NCBI GenBank assembly: GCA_030248295.1
Contig: JASANH010001537.1
Span: 186,001-250,000 of the forward strand
DNA: 64,000 bases
DNA from: Mesodorylaimus sp. YZB2_4
Taxonomy: Eukaryota > Nematoda > Enoplea > Dorylaimida > Dorylaimidae
Reading direction: 5' to 3'
Shown here piece by piece: positions 42,703 through 55,720 of the stretch (position 1 is the stretch's first letter; each line of letters opens with the position of its first letter). The notes under the pieces are model-generated. The model was not told where the DNA came from, made no database searches, and worked only from the letters and a program-made list of their open reading frames with translations. A program made the translations under genes and the position numbers.

Positions 42703-45700
42703 TTAAGACAACGCTAAGGAAATCTGAGTATTCGTCCAAGCACTCATAAACTTCAAGGTGCCATCGAGTTCCGGAGCTTTGGACATCTAAAAATAAAATT
42801 TTATTTGTATTCTTGCAGGCACAGTCACTCATTAGGGCGTCACTCCAAACCTTGCTCGTACCTTTGCCATCATCAATAGTTTATTCCAATCATCTTTATT
42901 AGCCGCTTTGTTCGAATTTCCAAAGACTTTTTTACTATTACTGTTCAAAATGGGGTACCCTGGAAATCGACTGTATTAGTCCAACTCCTTGAACCATGAT
43001 ACAATCGACATACCAGTCACGAGACACGCATCAGCTGTAGAACCGTCTGGATTCTGCAACGATGCTTCGTAGATACCTCGTTTATCATTCAGTAACACAC
43101 GGTCCATTTCCTTGTCAACGCTGACCGTCAAAACCCATTCCTTCACGTCGTCGTGTTGGTCTGGCTGTAAATGAGGTAAAAGTTCTTACCAACCTTTTTT
43201 CTTGGGGAGGGTATCATACCGTCAAGAAGAGAGTGGCGGGCAATGGGACTTCCGTGGGAATGTCCGTTTCAGAGAAATCAGTATAGTCGACGGCATCCGG
43301 ATTCTGGTCTTCGATTGCCTATAGAGGGTAGTCATGCAATGGAGAAGCCATCTTCTGCCGCTTCTACCAGAAGACTCAACGTTAGCTGCATCTACTTCTA
43401 CTATACTGTATACGCAACCGGCTATGCCAATGTTGCATCGGCTGATATACTAATAATTTTAACCATGTGCATCCAAAAACCCAAATATTCTTACTTCAGC
43501 CAAATCCAAATAATGATTCAGAAATACGAAAGCCATATTTTCATATCGACCACCTTGTTTCTGCAAGAAAGCTGATTGAAAATTGTTATCAAGAAACATC
43601 GCATGATTGTTACTTTGCATGCATTTCCAGCTTCATAAAAAGCTTTATCTGCTGGTATGACATCAGTATAGCGCAAAAGACTGATGCTGATCTTGGTGGC
43701 GAATGACTGCGCGTCGCTATCCGAGGTGCTGCCAGCTTTCAAGACGGCTGATCGAAGAGCGCAGTAATGAGCCACTGTCAGGTACTTGTCGAATACATCG
43801 GCATACCGAGGATCAAAGGACTCTTTCGATCCTTTGATGTTATTGCACTAAAAAGGTACCGCTGTCCTGCTGCAGTACACACGAGCATGCACCTGCAAAA
43901 CATACCAAGTCCAAAAGCATGTCTCGTAAACCCGACCAGTCCTCGTAGGCTTCCGCGGTGTCTGCGTTTTGTTTTCGCATCATTTCGTCGAGCAGGCGTT
44001 TGTAAATATTGAAATTCTTCACAGAAGAAACGTTTTACTTCCTAGCCTCAAAGTGTGCCTCAAAGCGTGAGCTTACTTGCTGATTAGCAGCCGCTCCGTA
44101 ACGACGAAAAACTTGCATTGCTGGCAAAATCTTGCCTTCAGTGATTAGCTCAGTTGCGTACAGTGCCACGTACTTTTGCAAAAGGGCCGGGTTCTATAAA
44201 TGGACTAGTTCGTAATCAAAAACAAAAAGTGCCTAATGTGAGTACCTTCTGCTGCTGAGCAGTATCGAGAGCTTTGTCCCATTGCTTCCTATCTATGAAC
44301 ATGTCGATGGCAGAGATAACGTCCAAATCGGCCAGCTAAATGGAGGCAAGACAACTGTAGAATTAGCAGAGTCATAATCAAAAGACATGATACTTGTTCA
44401 GCTTTCCCCTCGTTCCTCAGGTACTCTTTGTATCTCTCGTCCACATATGGCACAAGGTCAGGCTCAAGTTCAGTTGCAACTTTTTTCGCCTTTTTCCATT
44501 CGGCGCCATCGAGAAGGCAGTCGATAGCTTCCTTATTTAGTTCGACTGCCAAGAACAGTTCGGCTGCCTTAAAAAGACCCCGGAAAATAATCGATTACTG
44601 TCATTGTAGAAAGCAGATAGCCCACCTGATTGAAACAATTGATACTTATCAATAGAACGCATATCTGCTTCACCATTTCTTGCTTATTGTCCAGAAACTT
44701 CACTGCTAATTCTCCTGCCTGAAATCCAAGATACACAATGTACAATCAGTAACATCGCGACGCATTGCGCTACTACTGTACACAAGTGATAAATCAATCT
44801 GTTACCTTTGTCCAACACTTTTCCATCAATGCCGCATCACTAGTGAGTGGTCGATTGATCTTCATATAACACTGTATGGCCCTTTCATATTCGCCTTGCA
44901 CTTCCCAATCTTTTGCTTGAGCCAAATAGGACTGCACGCCTCTGCAACCGGGCAAGGGTAGTAATGGTGAGCAATGCACACACCTTTATTAAAGTGACTT
45001 ACTTCGCCCCAGACTTTAGCTGCTGCTGATCATATTCGTCTTGCAAAGACGGTAGCAGGTTCGGCAAGTATTCCTTGCAAATACGCAACGCATCCGACCA
45101 CATTCCAAGCTCCTATGGCCACGTTGAAATGAGTAAAGTTTGCATGCGACGGTCAGTCAAGTACCTTGTAAGTAGACACGATCATGTCCGGTTTCTGTGC
45201 ACGAAGCAAATAAGACTCCGCCTTTTGGTAATCTTTCTGTTGGAAGGCGGCTCTAGCCTGCCCTACGTACACGTCCGGGATAGCCTCTGGACAGTGCTTC
45301 TCAGCCAAGCGCTGGGCGTTGTCCCAATCTTGTTGTTGCACGTACCTAAAGGCTCCGAGGGATAATCATAGCAGCCATATTCTTCACAAGTCGCTTACAT
45401 TATTACAGCCTCCTTCGGTTTTCCAGCTTGCACAAACTGTCCTTCCGCCTCACCCGTTCGGCCTTCTTCTTCCAAATGGTGGGCATATTTCAAATGGACT
45501 GAAGGCATTTTCGTCTTCATACCCAACCGACATAATTCAAAGGCGAAATCATAGGCTCCGTTGTCAGCCGCATAATCGATAGCTTCTTCCAACATACCAA
45601 ATTTCTGCAGTAATTTCACGGCCGAATCTCCGCCCAAACTCTTGGCCCACCTGAAACATGACTGATAAATAACCAGAGAAAGAGGCTGATTTCAGGGGCC

Positions 45701-48700
45701 AGGACTTACATATAAGCCACTTGCTTCGGGGCCACATCACCCCCGTGTTGCTTAGCCACCTGAAATGGAAAAGACATGGCACAAGAGAATATGGAATAGT
45801 GCAAGGACTGGAACTAGTCATCCAATCAGCAAGACATAGGGGTACAGTAGTGTATACGCGTACATGTTATTACAGCTCCTGGGGCTATTCTACAGTCCTA
45901 TCCCATCCTATAGTCCTATTCTACAGTGCTATGACCGTCCTAAATTTAGGAAATGTCCTAGGTGATTGTGACTCGCACCTGCTGATGCCTATCCTACAGC
46001 GACCTCTGAATTATGAAAATACCCCCGGGGTTTCCTTACCCGATAAGCATCTTCCCACTGTTCAACCTGCTTATACATGTTCACAGCAGATTTCCACTCT
46101 CCGGCATCCACATAATGTTGTTCAGCCTCCCTAAATCGTCCACCCTCTTCTAACTCTTTGGCCAGCCGGGCGTACACGTCTTGCGCGTGCTCGGGATGAT
46201 ACTGCCGAATAAGTCGCATCATATTTTCGTACTGACCAGCTTTCTTGTACATAGCGATCGCCATGTTTGGTTGTTTGATTGCGATGTAAAGTTTTTCGGC
46301 TTCCTTATACTTTCCTTGAGTCTCTAGCTTCTGTGCTTGTTCTGAATGCATTTGTGTGCTCTCATCTTCCTGAAGGAATTCAGCGCCGACCTGAAATTGG
46401 AGAGTGGGCTTCAAAGTTAGGATATGTTTGGTCAGAAAAGACTGAACGTACTCTGTGAGCGTCAGACCATTTACCGGCTGCACTGTACATTTCGACCGCT
46501 TCTTTGAACATGCCCGCCTCGATGAAGAAACGTTCGGCACGCTAAAAACAGCTTCGGTAAATCATGACTACATTTATGATCACTGTAACAGTGTCTATCC
46601 ACGAGAAGCACCAGCCATCGAGCCCTCCAACTATGTGGAACCACTCACCTCGTACTCTCCCACAGAAGCATAGTGCTCTGCGATCCTGCCATAATAATCC
46701 TTGGCCATTTCTCGATTGTCCAGCACCTCGACGATCTGCGCGGCCTTGCTCCACTGACGGGCCTTCACTGCAGCTTCCAGTGCTTTCATCATGTTGTTGC
46801 TCTCTGCAAACAGGCCTCTGCACCTTAGTCAGCGTCAAGACACCCGTAGGACCTACCGATGTAATGGTTGATGGCTGCATCCATCTGCTTCTGACTTGCC
46901 AAATGATCAGCCCATTCTTCCTCCAACTTGATGACATTTTGAGGAAACGCATAACGAGCGAGTTCCAGAGCTACAAATGCGTGTTTAATTGGTCGGTCAT
47001 GAATGGGAGGAAGCGCCTATTTACCCCTATTGAAGGCTTTGGCTCTTCGATAGCACTCCAAAGCTCGATCAAAATCCTTGACTTTCTCAAATAGGTCGCC
47101 AGCCTAAAAATTCGGGCTGATCAATATCGTCTTGATCAAGCGTCAGTCTTACCAGCTCAAATAGCTCGCCTTTTATCAAAGCAACGGCAATGGTTTGGAC
47201 TACTTCGGTATTGTTCAGGAGAGTCTAGAAAAAATGTAAGCTGGCATACAGCTAGAACTGCAGTACCTAGAATGCAGGAGCTAGGTCCGAAGCTAGCAGA
47301 GGTGGTGCGAAAGAGAGTGTTTACTAGATCACTACCAACCTCGTGAGATGTCAGGACTTTGGCAGCTCTCGACGGCAAATTTGCCTTCAAGTACAAGTCG
47401 ATGGCAGCCATGTGATCACCTTCTTTTTCTTTTAGCTAAACGATATATTGGTTAGCACCTCAGACGTTTTTTAAAATCTTACTGCATCCTTCCCACCATC
47501 CACAAAACACTCAAACGATACCTCGCCAGCCTTCTCATCTTGACCAGTCTCAGCTAAATGTCTGTAATATTTCAGTCTGAGATTTTCGACGTCTGGGTGG
47601 CCCTATAATAGAGACAGCCATATCGTGAGACGATGACCTATATGCACCTTTGCGTTACGGCCTACCCTGGCAATGGCTAACTCCAGAGCTTCATCCCATT
47701 TGTGGAAGGACTGGTACATTTCTATGGCTTCGTCCATTGCGTTCTAAAACACCCAGTCTTCTCTGTCCATTGTATTGTACAGAGGACGGGCCTACCTGTT
47801 CCAGATAAATCCTTTCGGCTTCTTTGAATTTCTTTTCCATGATAGCTAACCGAGCTCTGACTTTGTAGTGTTGGGTGCCGGCGCCGCCCTGCAACAGTCC
47901 TTACTTGTAAGACTGCCTTATAAGGCAAGCCACTTACAATTTGCTTAGCGGCTTGCTTTGCCAGTTCCAATGTTTCATTGAGGTATCTGACCCGAGCCAC
48001 GTCGTTCAGCGCAGCGTAGGCTCTGCAATAATGCAAAGTACCGTAGAACTGAAAAAGATAATAGCAGAAAAAAAGCACGGCACCTCTGCGCAATAAGAAG
48101 CTGACGATGCTCCAAGGCAGCTTCTGCCAACTGTTTCCACATGGACTCGGCCTCCGGCGTGGACTCCAATGTTTCCAAGAAGGTGACTGCTCTGAAAAAG
48201 TTTTCTCTTGACCACATTGGATGGAGTCCAGAATTGATATTCCCGTGTCTAGCAGCATACAACACTTTCCATATGGCCACCACTTCCCCCACAATGAAGA
48301 CAGACTAGCCTCAGGCCCTACCTGACAAAATCAGCGTCCTCCATCGCAGTCCCAAATTCGATCAACCCCTCGTCCAGCGTATAACTGGCCTGCACAGCAC
48401 CTTCATTTACGATCACTTCGGTCTTCCCACCGTCACGGATAAGGTCGACCACGTCGCCCTGAAAATTGCAGTTTTGTTTGCTCGAGGAGAAACCATGCAA
48501 AAACTGGCCTGCTTACCTTGACTGGCAACATAGTCACTTGCTCAGGCATTTCAATATTGTACCACACGCACAGATTGTCTCGACTTTTGGCTACTACGAC
48601 ATCACTGCCAGGAACCCACTGCAAGGATAAAGAGTTCAGACCAAAGAGGTGCTAGAAATTGCTTCAAGTGGAAGATGCCTTACTTGCACGTAAGAGCAGT

Positions 48701-51700
48701 AGGTCAACAAAGGAACTTTCCAATCGGCTTGTACCATTTTCGCTTCTCCATCGATCGTGTACAAGAACAGGCGGTATCGCTTGTCGCGGAACAATAGCTT
48801 ACGGCCAGTTTCATTCAGCTAAAAACTGGAATGTGGAACACGCAAGAAAAGAGCTGATCTGGACTTACTTCCAACCAATCTATTTTGGAGTCATTAGCCA
48901 CTTGAGCGATGGTGGTGCCGAACATTAGGTCCACTAGAAGTAGGCAGCGACTTATGGATGGACAATGAGTGATATAGGGGCTATATTTTAGCTTACTTAT
49001 TGAAATTGTCTTCAAGTCCACCAAGTAGGCCATCCTCTTGACTTCATCCCCACTCCGTTGTTTTCGTTCGTTTATTCGAACACTAGAATCAGACTAGGTT
49101 ATTCAGAGGATGCGGAAAAATCATTAGCAAGTACCTGATCAAATGAGGATTCATGAATTCAGTTCTCACTGAACCCAAAATGTCATTATTGCCGTACTCA
49201 ATCAGAGTCAACTCGCCAGCGTTGAAAATTAGAGCTACCTGAAATTATGATCAATGTCGGAGTGGACTGGACAAAAGATGCGCGACTTACATTCTCGCAA
49301 TCAAAATAAAATTTTTCGTTTCCAGCTGACTGCCATTGAACCTAAAAACATGGAATAGGTCATGTTTTGATCTGAGGTGATGAGCTGGGCCTCCAATTCT
49401 GCGGGCTCAAAGGCCACAAGACATGTACGAGTATCTATAAAATGCTATACAGAGAGATTAGTCATGATTTTTGGCTGCACTAATCGTCGGATCGCTAGTC
49501 TAGCTGTACCACCCATCATCATCCTTACCCCATGGTGGTGCGGGAGATGCCGAAGTCTCTTGGACAAAAAACTTTGAGCAAAAGGAATTTCCAGGCTAAC
49601 TGGAAAGACGCAAGAAACATCAAATTTACGATTAGTTGTTTCGTGGTTCTCTGCTGGAGGGGGGGGGGGGGAAGAAGGATTCAGACGCCCAGGAATGCTG
49701 ACTACAGTGGTGTCTCCCTTACAATAGACGAAAACAGGCAAGGCACGGCCCTTCTACGTTGGGATCAAAAACCAATGAAAGTCCCCATTTTTGGTTCGCT
49801 TCGCCTTCTCTGTTTGTTTTCTAAGTAAAACAAATTTAAAAAAAAGATGTGATATTCCAACTCAAGCGGGCGTCTCATCGCTTTCCTTGGTCTTCCTCGA
49901 GAGGCCTGATCACCCAAAGATACCGTATTTCCTCGAAATTCTACCTGGGGGAGAAATTATTTCAAATGGGTCCCAGAGAAAGAATGGGGGAGATGGGACT
50001 CAAATGGGAGAATAACTAGAGGGGGGGATTTTCAGAGGGGGGAGAATAAAATTCAAACATTTTCCCGATGCCATTATAGAAAGATAGACAGCCTAAAGCT
50101 TCCCAACAAGTACCGCTAACTTTGTTTATTCCAATACTTCTCTTCCCGAATTCATGCTACTCATAGCCGAATTCAATTAATATGCACGATATCTGTCTGC
50201 AACCTCGTCTTCATCATTTGACTCTTCAAGGAAAACATTTTTATCTCGCCAACACTCATATCTTTCACATTTTCCTCACCTGATTATACTGTGCGGCAGT
50301 TCAAATTCGTCCCCGGGGGAGAATAAGCAGAGGGGGAAGATTTCGAGGGGGAGGGAGAATTTCGAGGAAATACCGCACTCAGTTGTAAGGAAGCTTGGCA
50401 GGCGTACTAGGAGAGAATATGGATGATCGAAATCAGCAGGACAAATCTTAGAGTGGAGCACGGCAGGTCTAGGACTACACCTACTGCTGAAACATCGACT
50501 CGAGGGGTCGACTTTCCCTACCAGGATTCAATAATCGGCTCTCACTCGTCATAACCCTCCAGACACGAGGGTTACCATATCGGCATCATAACCTGCTTTT
50601 TTACCGCAATTTTTAATGTCCTGCCCATACATTGAACCCACCTCGCTTGTTTTTCCAGTATCCATGTCTCCGAGCAAAAGCGTTTCGGCGGTTCTGGCCA
50701 CCACGAACCGTTCTTTTCCCAACACTTTGACGTCGTCTATTTCATACCCCAACTCCGATTTGACCAAGACCCGTTTGGCGTTTGACAAGTTTTTCACGAT
50801 GACTTGCGTTGGTCCAACGTAGGTAGCTTCGAATTTCTTGTTCAGAATCGACCGTTTCAAACAACAGTCGAACAGTTCCACACTGCCGCAAAGGGTACCC
50901 TATATACAGTACAGCAGGCTTTAAACTCGGCTTGGTAACACAGAGCTGGCTGTTCCTGTAAGAACACAGAATGAATCTTTTAGTACTTACAGCAACGATT
51001 CTTGATCCGTCAGGTTTCCATCCGAGGGTGGCGATGGTGTACAAGTACTTGATCTCCATCATTTTCCCATCTTCCCACGCTCCACGACGACTGTTCCAAT
51101 TGAAGACGCGCAGCCTAAAAGCAGTGTTTTTAGCAATTCCCGCTTTTCGGATTTGTGTTTTCCTGTTGGCGGTGCCCTCATACACGGTATCCGTTCACTG
51201 CCAGAAGAAGTGCGGAGACAGTAAGTAGGTAGTTTTAATGATCACTTGGCGACACCATTTTATGGCTGTAGTATGTGGTCAAATAAAGGAAATCAGAAGG
51301 CCAGTCAGCCACCAAAATTCACCTGTCAAAGCTTCCGATGACGACCGACTGCCCACTTGGACTGACAACAGCCGTCGTGAACTCGCACTCGTTGTCATCA
51401 CGGCTATAGTCAAACTGCTGCATGATTCTCCCATCACGATTGTATGATATGACTCTTTTGTCGCAACCAGCGGCAACGATAGCGTTTGGTGTCCAAGTCA
51501 GTGCGTATGCTGGGCATGGGTGAGTGCAGATTTTTCCCTTAAAAGGACAGTGGACAGGATCAGAGCAACAGTGCGCAAAAAAGAACGAGTCTCACTTGAG
51601 CTTCGCCGCTTCCCTCATTGTCCAGAAAATAACGCACAATCGAACCGTCAGCATGTGCGGCTAAGAAGCCCTTACCATTGGGGCTGAAACGAGCAGGATG

Positions 51701-52454
51701 ATGCAGCAAGTGAATGTCCCAGTTCAATGCTAATCTTGAAACGCGCCCAGGTGGCAACAACTTACCTAGCGGCCAATGTGCACACGTAAATATCAGTCTG
51801 ATACAAAGTAGACGATTTGTTGGTCTTCACGTTAGCTAGTCGAACCTAAACGACACCGCTGAAAATTTTTTTGATGCTTCTTTGCGCAACAGTACCTTTC
51901 CATCACCCAATCCAAATACTATTCCATGCTCAGATGGCCAAATCAGACAAGTGATTGCGCTTTGCTGAAGAAATTTATTGCAGATGACTTTTTTATCGTT
52001 CCTGGAAACGGAGGCAATGCAAAAGTGTTAATAACGGTCAAGTAGTCCTTACCACCCATCACCCAATTTGTAAACGAACAAAATGTTATCCGTTTGCCCA
52101 ACCGCAAGTTTTGTAGAGTCGGGCGAAAAAGCTAATCCTTTCACCATGTAACTTTTCTTTCCGTACTAAAAAGCGCCTTTGCGGTTGAGGGAAGATTGTC
52201 ATAGGACCAAACATACCTTGGAATCCACAGGTTTCGTACTGAACTTATCTTTTCGTTCCCCTTGTTCATCAAAAAGCATGATGACTCGATCGGCATTGCA
52301 CACGGCCAATTTGGCGTTGTTCGGTGCCCAGGCCATGGCCGCGATTTTGGCTGTCCCATCCTAAAGTGTCTCACAATTGGAGTGGATTAGATAAATCTAC
52401 ATAAAATTTGCAAACCTGAGATGGGACAATAGTTCTGATGTATTTCAGTTGCAT
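42703..52454 (-). CDS. IFT172: Intraflagellar transport protein 172
   Basis: More than thirty short exons with canonical splice sites. Examples: exon 1 at 52416-52454 ([13 protein letters not shown]), exon 2 at 52217-52360, last exon at 42703-42786 ending SLALS. The order matches IFT172 throughout: N-terminal WD40 repeats ([84 protein letters not shown]), then a long alpha-solenoid of TPR-like repeats ([74 protein letters not shown]) and the C-terminal GYPILNS...[12 protein letters not shown] block. IFT172 is a peripheral IFT-B subunit required for cilium assembly and tubulin turnaround at the tip; in nematodes (C. elegans OSM-1) it serves sensory cilia. I saw no disabling lesion. The 49341-50640 intron is swollen by repeats. 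Confidence 0.95.
49486..49715 (+). repeat. Dispersed repeat B, copy 4, inside an IFT172 intron
   Basis: Shares GATGCCGAAGTCTCTTGGAC and GCCCAGGAATGCTG with the other copies; contains a 13-base G tract at 49659-49671. Confidence 0.5.
49919..50379. mobile_element. MITE with CGGTATTTCCTCGAAATTCT termini
   Basis: The left end, TACCGTATTTCCTCGAAATT (49921 on), is matched by the inverse AATTTCGAGGAAATACCGCA ending at about 50377. Purine-rich GGGGGAGAA blocks lie just inside both ends. About 460 bp with no open frame. It sits within an IFT172 intron, so it must be spliced out. Confidence 0.65.
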
Positions 52455-53357
52455 TTCGAAGCAAAAGGAGAAGATAAACTGGCTGAGTGGTTGAATATTG
52501 CAATGAAGGCAACAGTGCACAGTTTGGCTATTGCCGTGGTAACAAGATACAAATGCGCGCGGGCGTTGCTAGGTGCTAATGAGTCAAGGCAATGGAGATT
52601 CTGAAAAGAACTGCTTCTCATGGGAGCCGCGGTATCTTGTGCCGAAAGCACACAATATCGTGGATTCGCGCTGATGATTGGCTCGAGCTGTTCTCTTCAG
52701 CAATCGGGATCGGAATGGGATCATCATGAAATGGGATTTTAGCAAATCAAAAAACTGCGAGAAGCATTTCCCCATGTAGCAGGTTCTAAGTCACTCGACT
52801 GTTGGGGAGTGAAATTGTGGGCGTTTATAAATGGCCACAATTTTCAGTTTTCTTCGTTCAATGAATGTCCACTGATACATGCATGTAAATCAAATGCGAA
52901 TCTGGACCGTTGTCATAGTCATATGTATTTTACTGTGCACTACGCTGCAAATGCGCACTCGAGAGTGTACAGACAGAAAACCAAAAAGTTTGCCGCAGTA
53001 GTATGCAAAGATGTGTTTTGCTTGCACACGAGTTGAAAATCGTATTGAATGCAAGTAGACAGAATAGGTACATACAGAGCGACGAAGTTTTGAGTTCTAT
53101 ATCAGCCATTTTTAGCAGGAAATTGTTTCAATTTTTTAAACCCAGTTCAAGTGACGGCTGGCTCTAGGAAGCCTTTGATTACTTGATAGTCTGCTAGAAA
53201 GGTGCATCACCTCACCATGGACTGCCTCTGTCGCGCTGTAAGTCGCTGACAAAACAAATAACCGCTCGATCATTATGAACACTTACAGTGCAAAACCATT
53301 AGTCGGTATCAGTGCCACATGATCTCATCAACGAGCTATTACATCGGCAGTATATCA
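52455..53357. other. IFT172 upstream region and LINE/SINE tail relic
   Basis: This should hold the IFT172 promoter; I see no convincing X-box. Around 52910-52985 (minus) the CTCGAGTGCGCAT end sequence of the LINE/SINE partners recurs with an ATATGACTATGACA-type tail. Confidence 0.4.
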
Positions 53358-55260
53358 TTATTGACGATTGGCCATTTGACATGTGTAATTCACGACAAAC
53401 AAAAGCAGTTGGACCGCGGTCATCAAAGTAGCCCCAACAAACAGCCCTAGAGTCCCTCCAACGTTATTCAACAATGTCGTAAACGAATAGGTTTCCACTT
53501 CACGATATACCGAGATTCCATCCTGATGCAGAGCCTCGTGCTCGAAAGCAATGACTGTTATTGACAAACAGTGTTGAATAGGGTTCTAGAATTTGCATCG
53601 ATTTGTTTCAGCCACTGATGAATGGGGCCTCACCCGCCCCAACTGCTTCGAGCAGCGTCCTGTCACACCCTCGGAAACATTGACCAAAGCAAGAATGGTT
53701 GACTGCGTGCTTCAGGTCATCCCAAAGAAGCTACAGCGATGTCTCATTGGCGGAATGGTCTTCCAGCCAGTCGCCACTATGAACAGCACTGCTCTCAAAA
53801 GAGTTGCAATACTATCCAGCTGACACGCAACTGGAATCGTGGAGAGAAAAGAACAGCTGGCACATCTAATGCTCCTTAAACAAATTTGTGGCGCAGTGGT
53901 AAAAGCAATTGGCACCTGTGTGATCACTTTTGACCTCGCATCGGTCATTTGCCGTGTCCAGTGAAACAAATCTGCGAGCCAAGATTTTGAAAATAGTGAT
54001 ACAGATGGATGAACTATAGCAGGCCAGGAATACATGCTCTGGGCGTCAGCATAAAGATATAAATACCAAATGGGACCTGCGTTTGTCACAACACGTGTTT
54101 TATCGATAAGTTTGATGAAAACGTGTTCCTCCTTTGCCAGTGCTCCCAGACTTCCATCGACGGGTTTCAACTGGAACCTGTAGCATATTGAGGACGAGGG
54201 TAGGAATACCTTTCGAGCTGCTATCATCATGTCATCCACACAATAAGCGGAGGAAACGTCATTCAATAATACCGCCGGCATCCGGACACTTCCTCCACGC
54301 CGTTTCGTCCCTGCCGTTTCGTCCCTGGCCATTTCGTCCCCGGCCTTTTTCGTCCCCGGCCAACATACGAGTATAAATTTTTTAACACGAGGCAACCTAC
54401 AGCTTCTTGCTCAAAGTCGGCAATGGTTCGGTGACGGAACGTTCAGCACGGCTCCAGCTCTTTTCAGTCAAATGCACACGATCCACATTGCCAAATACGA
54501 TGCCGTCCTCCCTGTCGTTTACGCCCAGCTTTGGAACATGTACCAGCGGACGATTTGGACGATCAACATCGCACTAACAACGACGTTGAAGGCTGGCATC
54601 GAGGCTTTCAAGAGATCTGTGGTTCTTCGTTCCCTCATGTTTTTCGCTTTATCGATAATTTTGAAAAAGCAACAAGGAATGCACCAGTACGAGGTCGCTC
54701 AGCTAGTGGCTGGAAACCCCGGCAACTCGAGAAAGAGCAAGAAGTATGCGGCCATCTATGCCCGTATCAAGACCATCGTTGAAGATTTTCAAAGTCGTGA
54801 CCTTATTCCTTATTTAAGTGGTATTGCATATAACTATGAGTTGGCTTAGGTTTGGTTGGCGTTTAGGGTCGTGCTTTATCGTTATTGCATTCTTGGTTGA
54901 CATCACTTTTTTCTGTGACAAGTACATACGAGTACACAGTACAGTGAGGACATAGTGAGTCGATTAGACAACTGGGGAGGAAATGGGTCAGGGACGAAAA
55001 AGGCCGGGGACGAAATGGCCAGGGACGAAACGGCGGGGACGAAAAGGCGGGGACGAAATGGCGGGGACGAAATGACCTACAGCCAATACCGCCATACAGT
55101 AGAATCAGTTGCTTCCACATCCGTTGAGACTGTTTTAAAAAAGTGAAGTGGGCTTATGATTGTACTTGTGAAAAACTTCAAGAAATCGAGCTCGGGCTTA
55201 GGTGCGATTGGCCACTGAAAAAGTATCTCGCGTCTCACGAAGATTCTAGCAGCTAAAATT
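53358..55260 (-). pseudogene. DEG/ENaC sodium channel subunit copy 1, split by a MULE
   Basis: Minus-strand order: 55085-55260 encodes ectodomain start RETRDTFSVANRT (then an in-frame TAA), VSTDVEATDST; after the MULE, 54268 down encodes KVFLPSSSICYRF and LKPVDGSLG...WYLYLYADAQSMYSWPAIVH; near 53690 FGQCFRGCDRTL is visible in another frame; 53358-53567 encodes the pre-TM2/TM2 hallmark LLNNVGGTLGLFVGATLMTA and a short cytoplasmic tail. This is the ASIC/ENaC architecture, whose members form trimeric amiloride-sensitive cation channels (mechano- or acid-sensing in nematodes). Lesions: MULE insertion at 54277-55084, an in-frame stop and frameshifts. TM1 was not located. Paralogue: 55721-57330. 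Confidence 0.75.
54277..55084 (+). mobile_element. Internally deleted MULE with tandem-repeat inverted ends
   Basis: The 9-bp direct repeat AATACCGCC flanks it (54268-54276 and 55085-55093), the normal MULE target size. The left end (54295-54362) is a run of TTTCGTCCCYGCC-like units, and the right end (54987-55076) is the inverse GGGGACGAAATGGC-like run. Inside, the plus strand encodes transposase pieces: QWFGDGTFSTAPALFSQ with the first catalytic Asp context and VLPVVYAQL, then abruptly RTNNDVEGWHRGF of the C-terminal end; a frameshift near 54670 leads to GMHQYEVAQLVAG. The middle of the DDE domain is deleted, so it is non-autonomous. It disrupts the DEG/ENaC copy 1. Confidence 0.85.
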
Positions 55261-55720
55261 CTGGCAAGCTGTTGCTATGGTCATTTGTGATGTTTTTCTT
55301 CGGTTTTTGACCCGATATTGAGGGGGACCGTCAAATAGGCTAAGTGTAGCCGTGAGGAATGCTTGTGCGATTAAGCTCGAAACTTGAAAAATACTCTGTA
55401 ACTATTTTCAGATTATAAAAACTTTTTGTGAAGGTGAAGGCTACGGTATTTCCTGGGTTCAAACAAGTCTCACGCCATGTTTTTTAAACTTGTGGGTCGA
55501 GCCCAGTGTCGTCAGCTCCCTAACGGGACTTCCAAGCCGGTTAGCTGGTCGGCAGTCATGAATATGATAAGCGAGGCCATGATGTGACCAACTCACACGG
55601 CAGATTCCCTCAAAGCTCCCGGAACCGCAAAGCGCCCCCCCAGCAAGGCCATCTTGAGTCTCTCGTCGGTGCTTGCAATACCCAGCGGTCCAAGGCAAGA
55701 ATGAAAGCGCTGTACTTCCC

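Noticed and set aside
45721-47094. Plus-strand frames opposite IFT172
   Set aside because: Shadow frames antisense to well-supported IFT172 exons.
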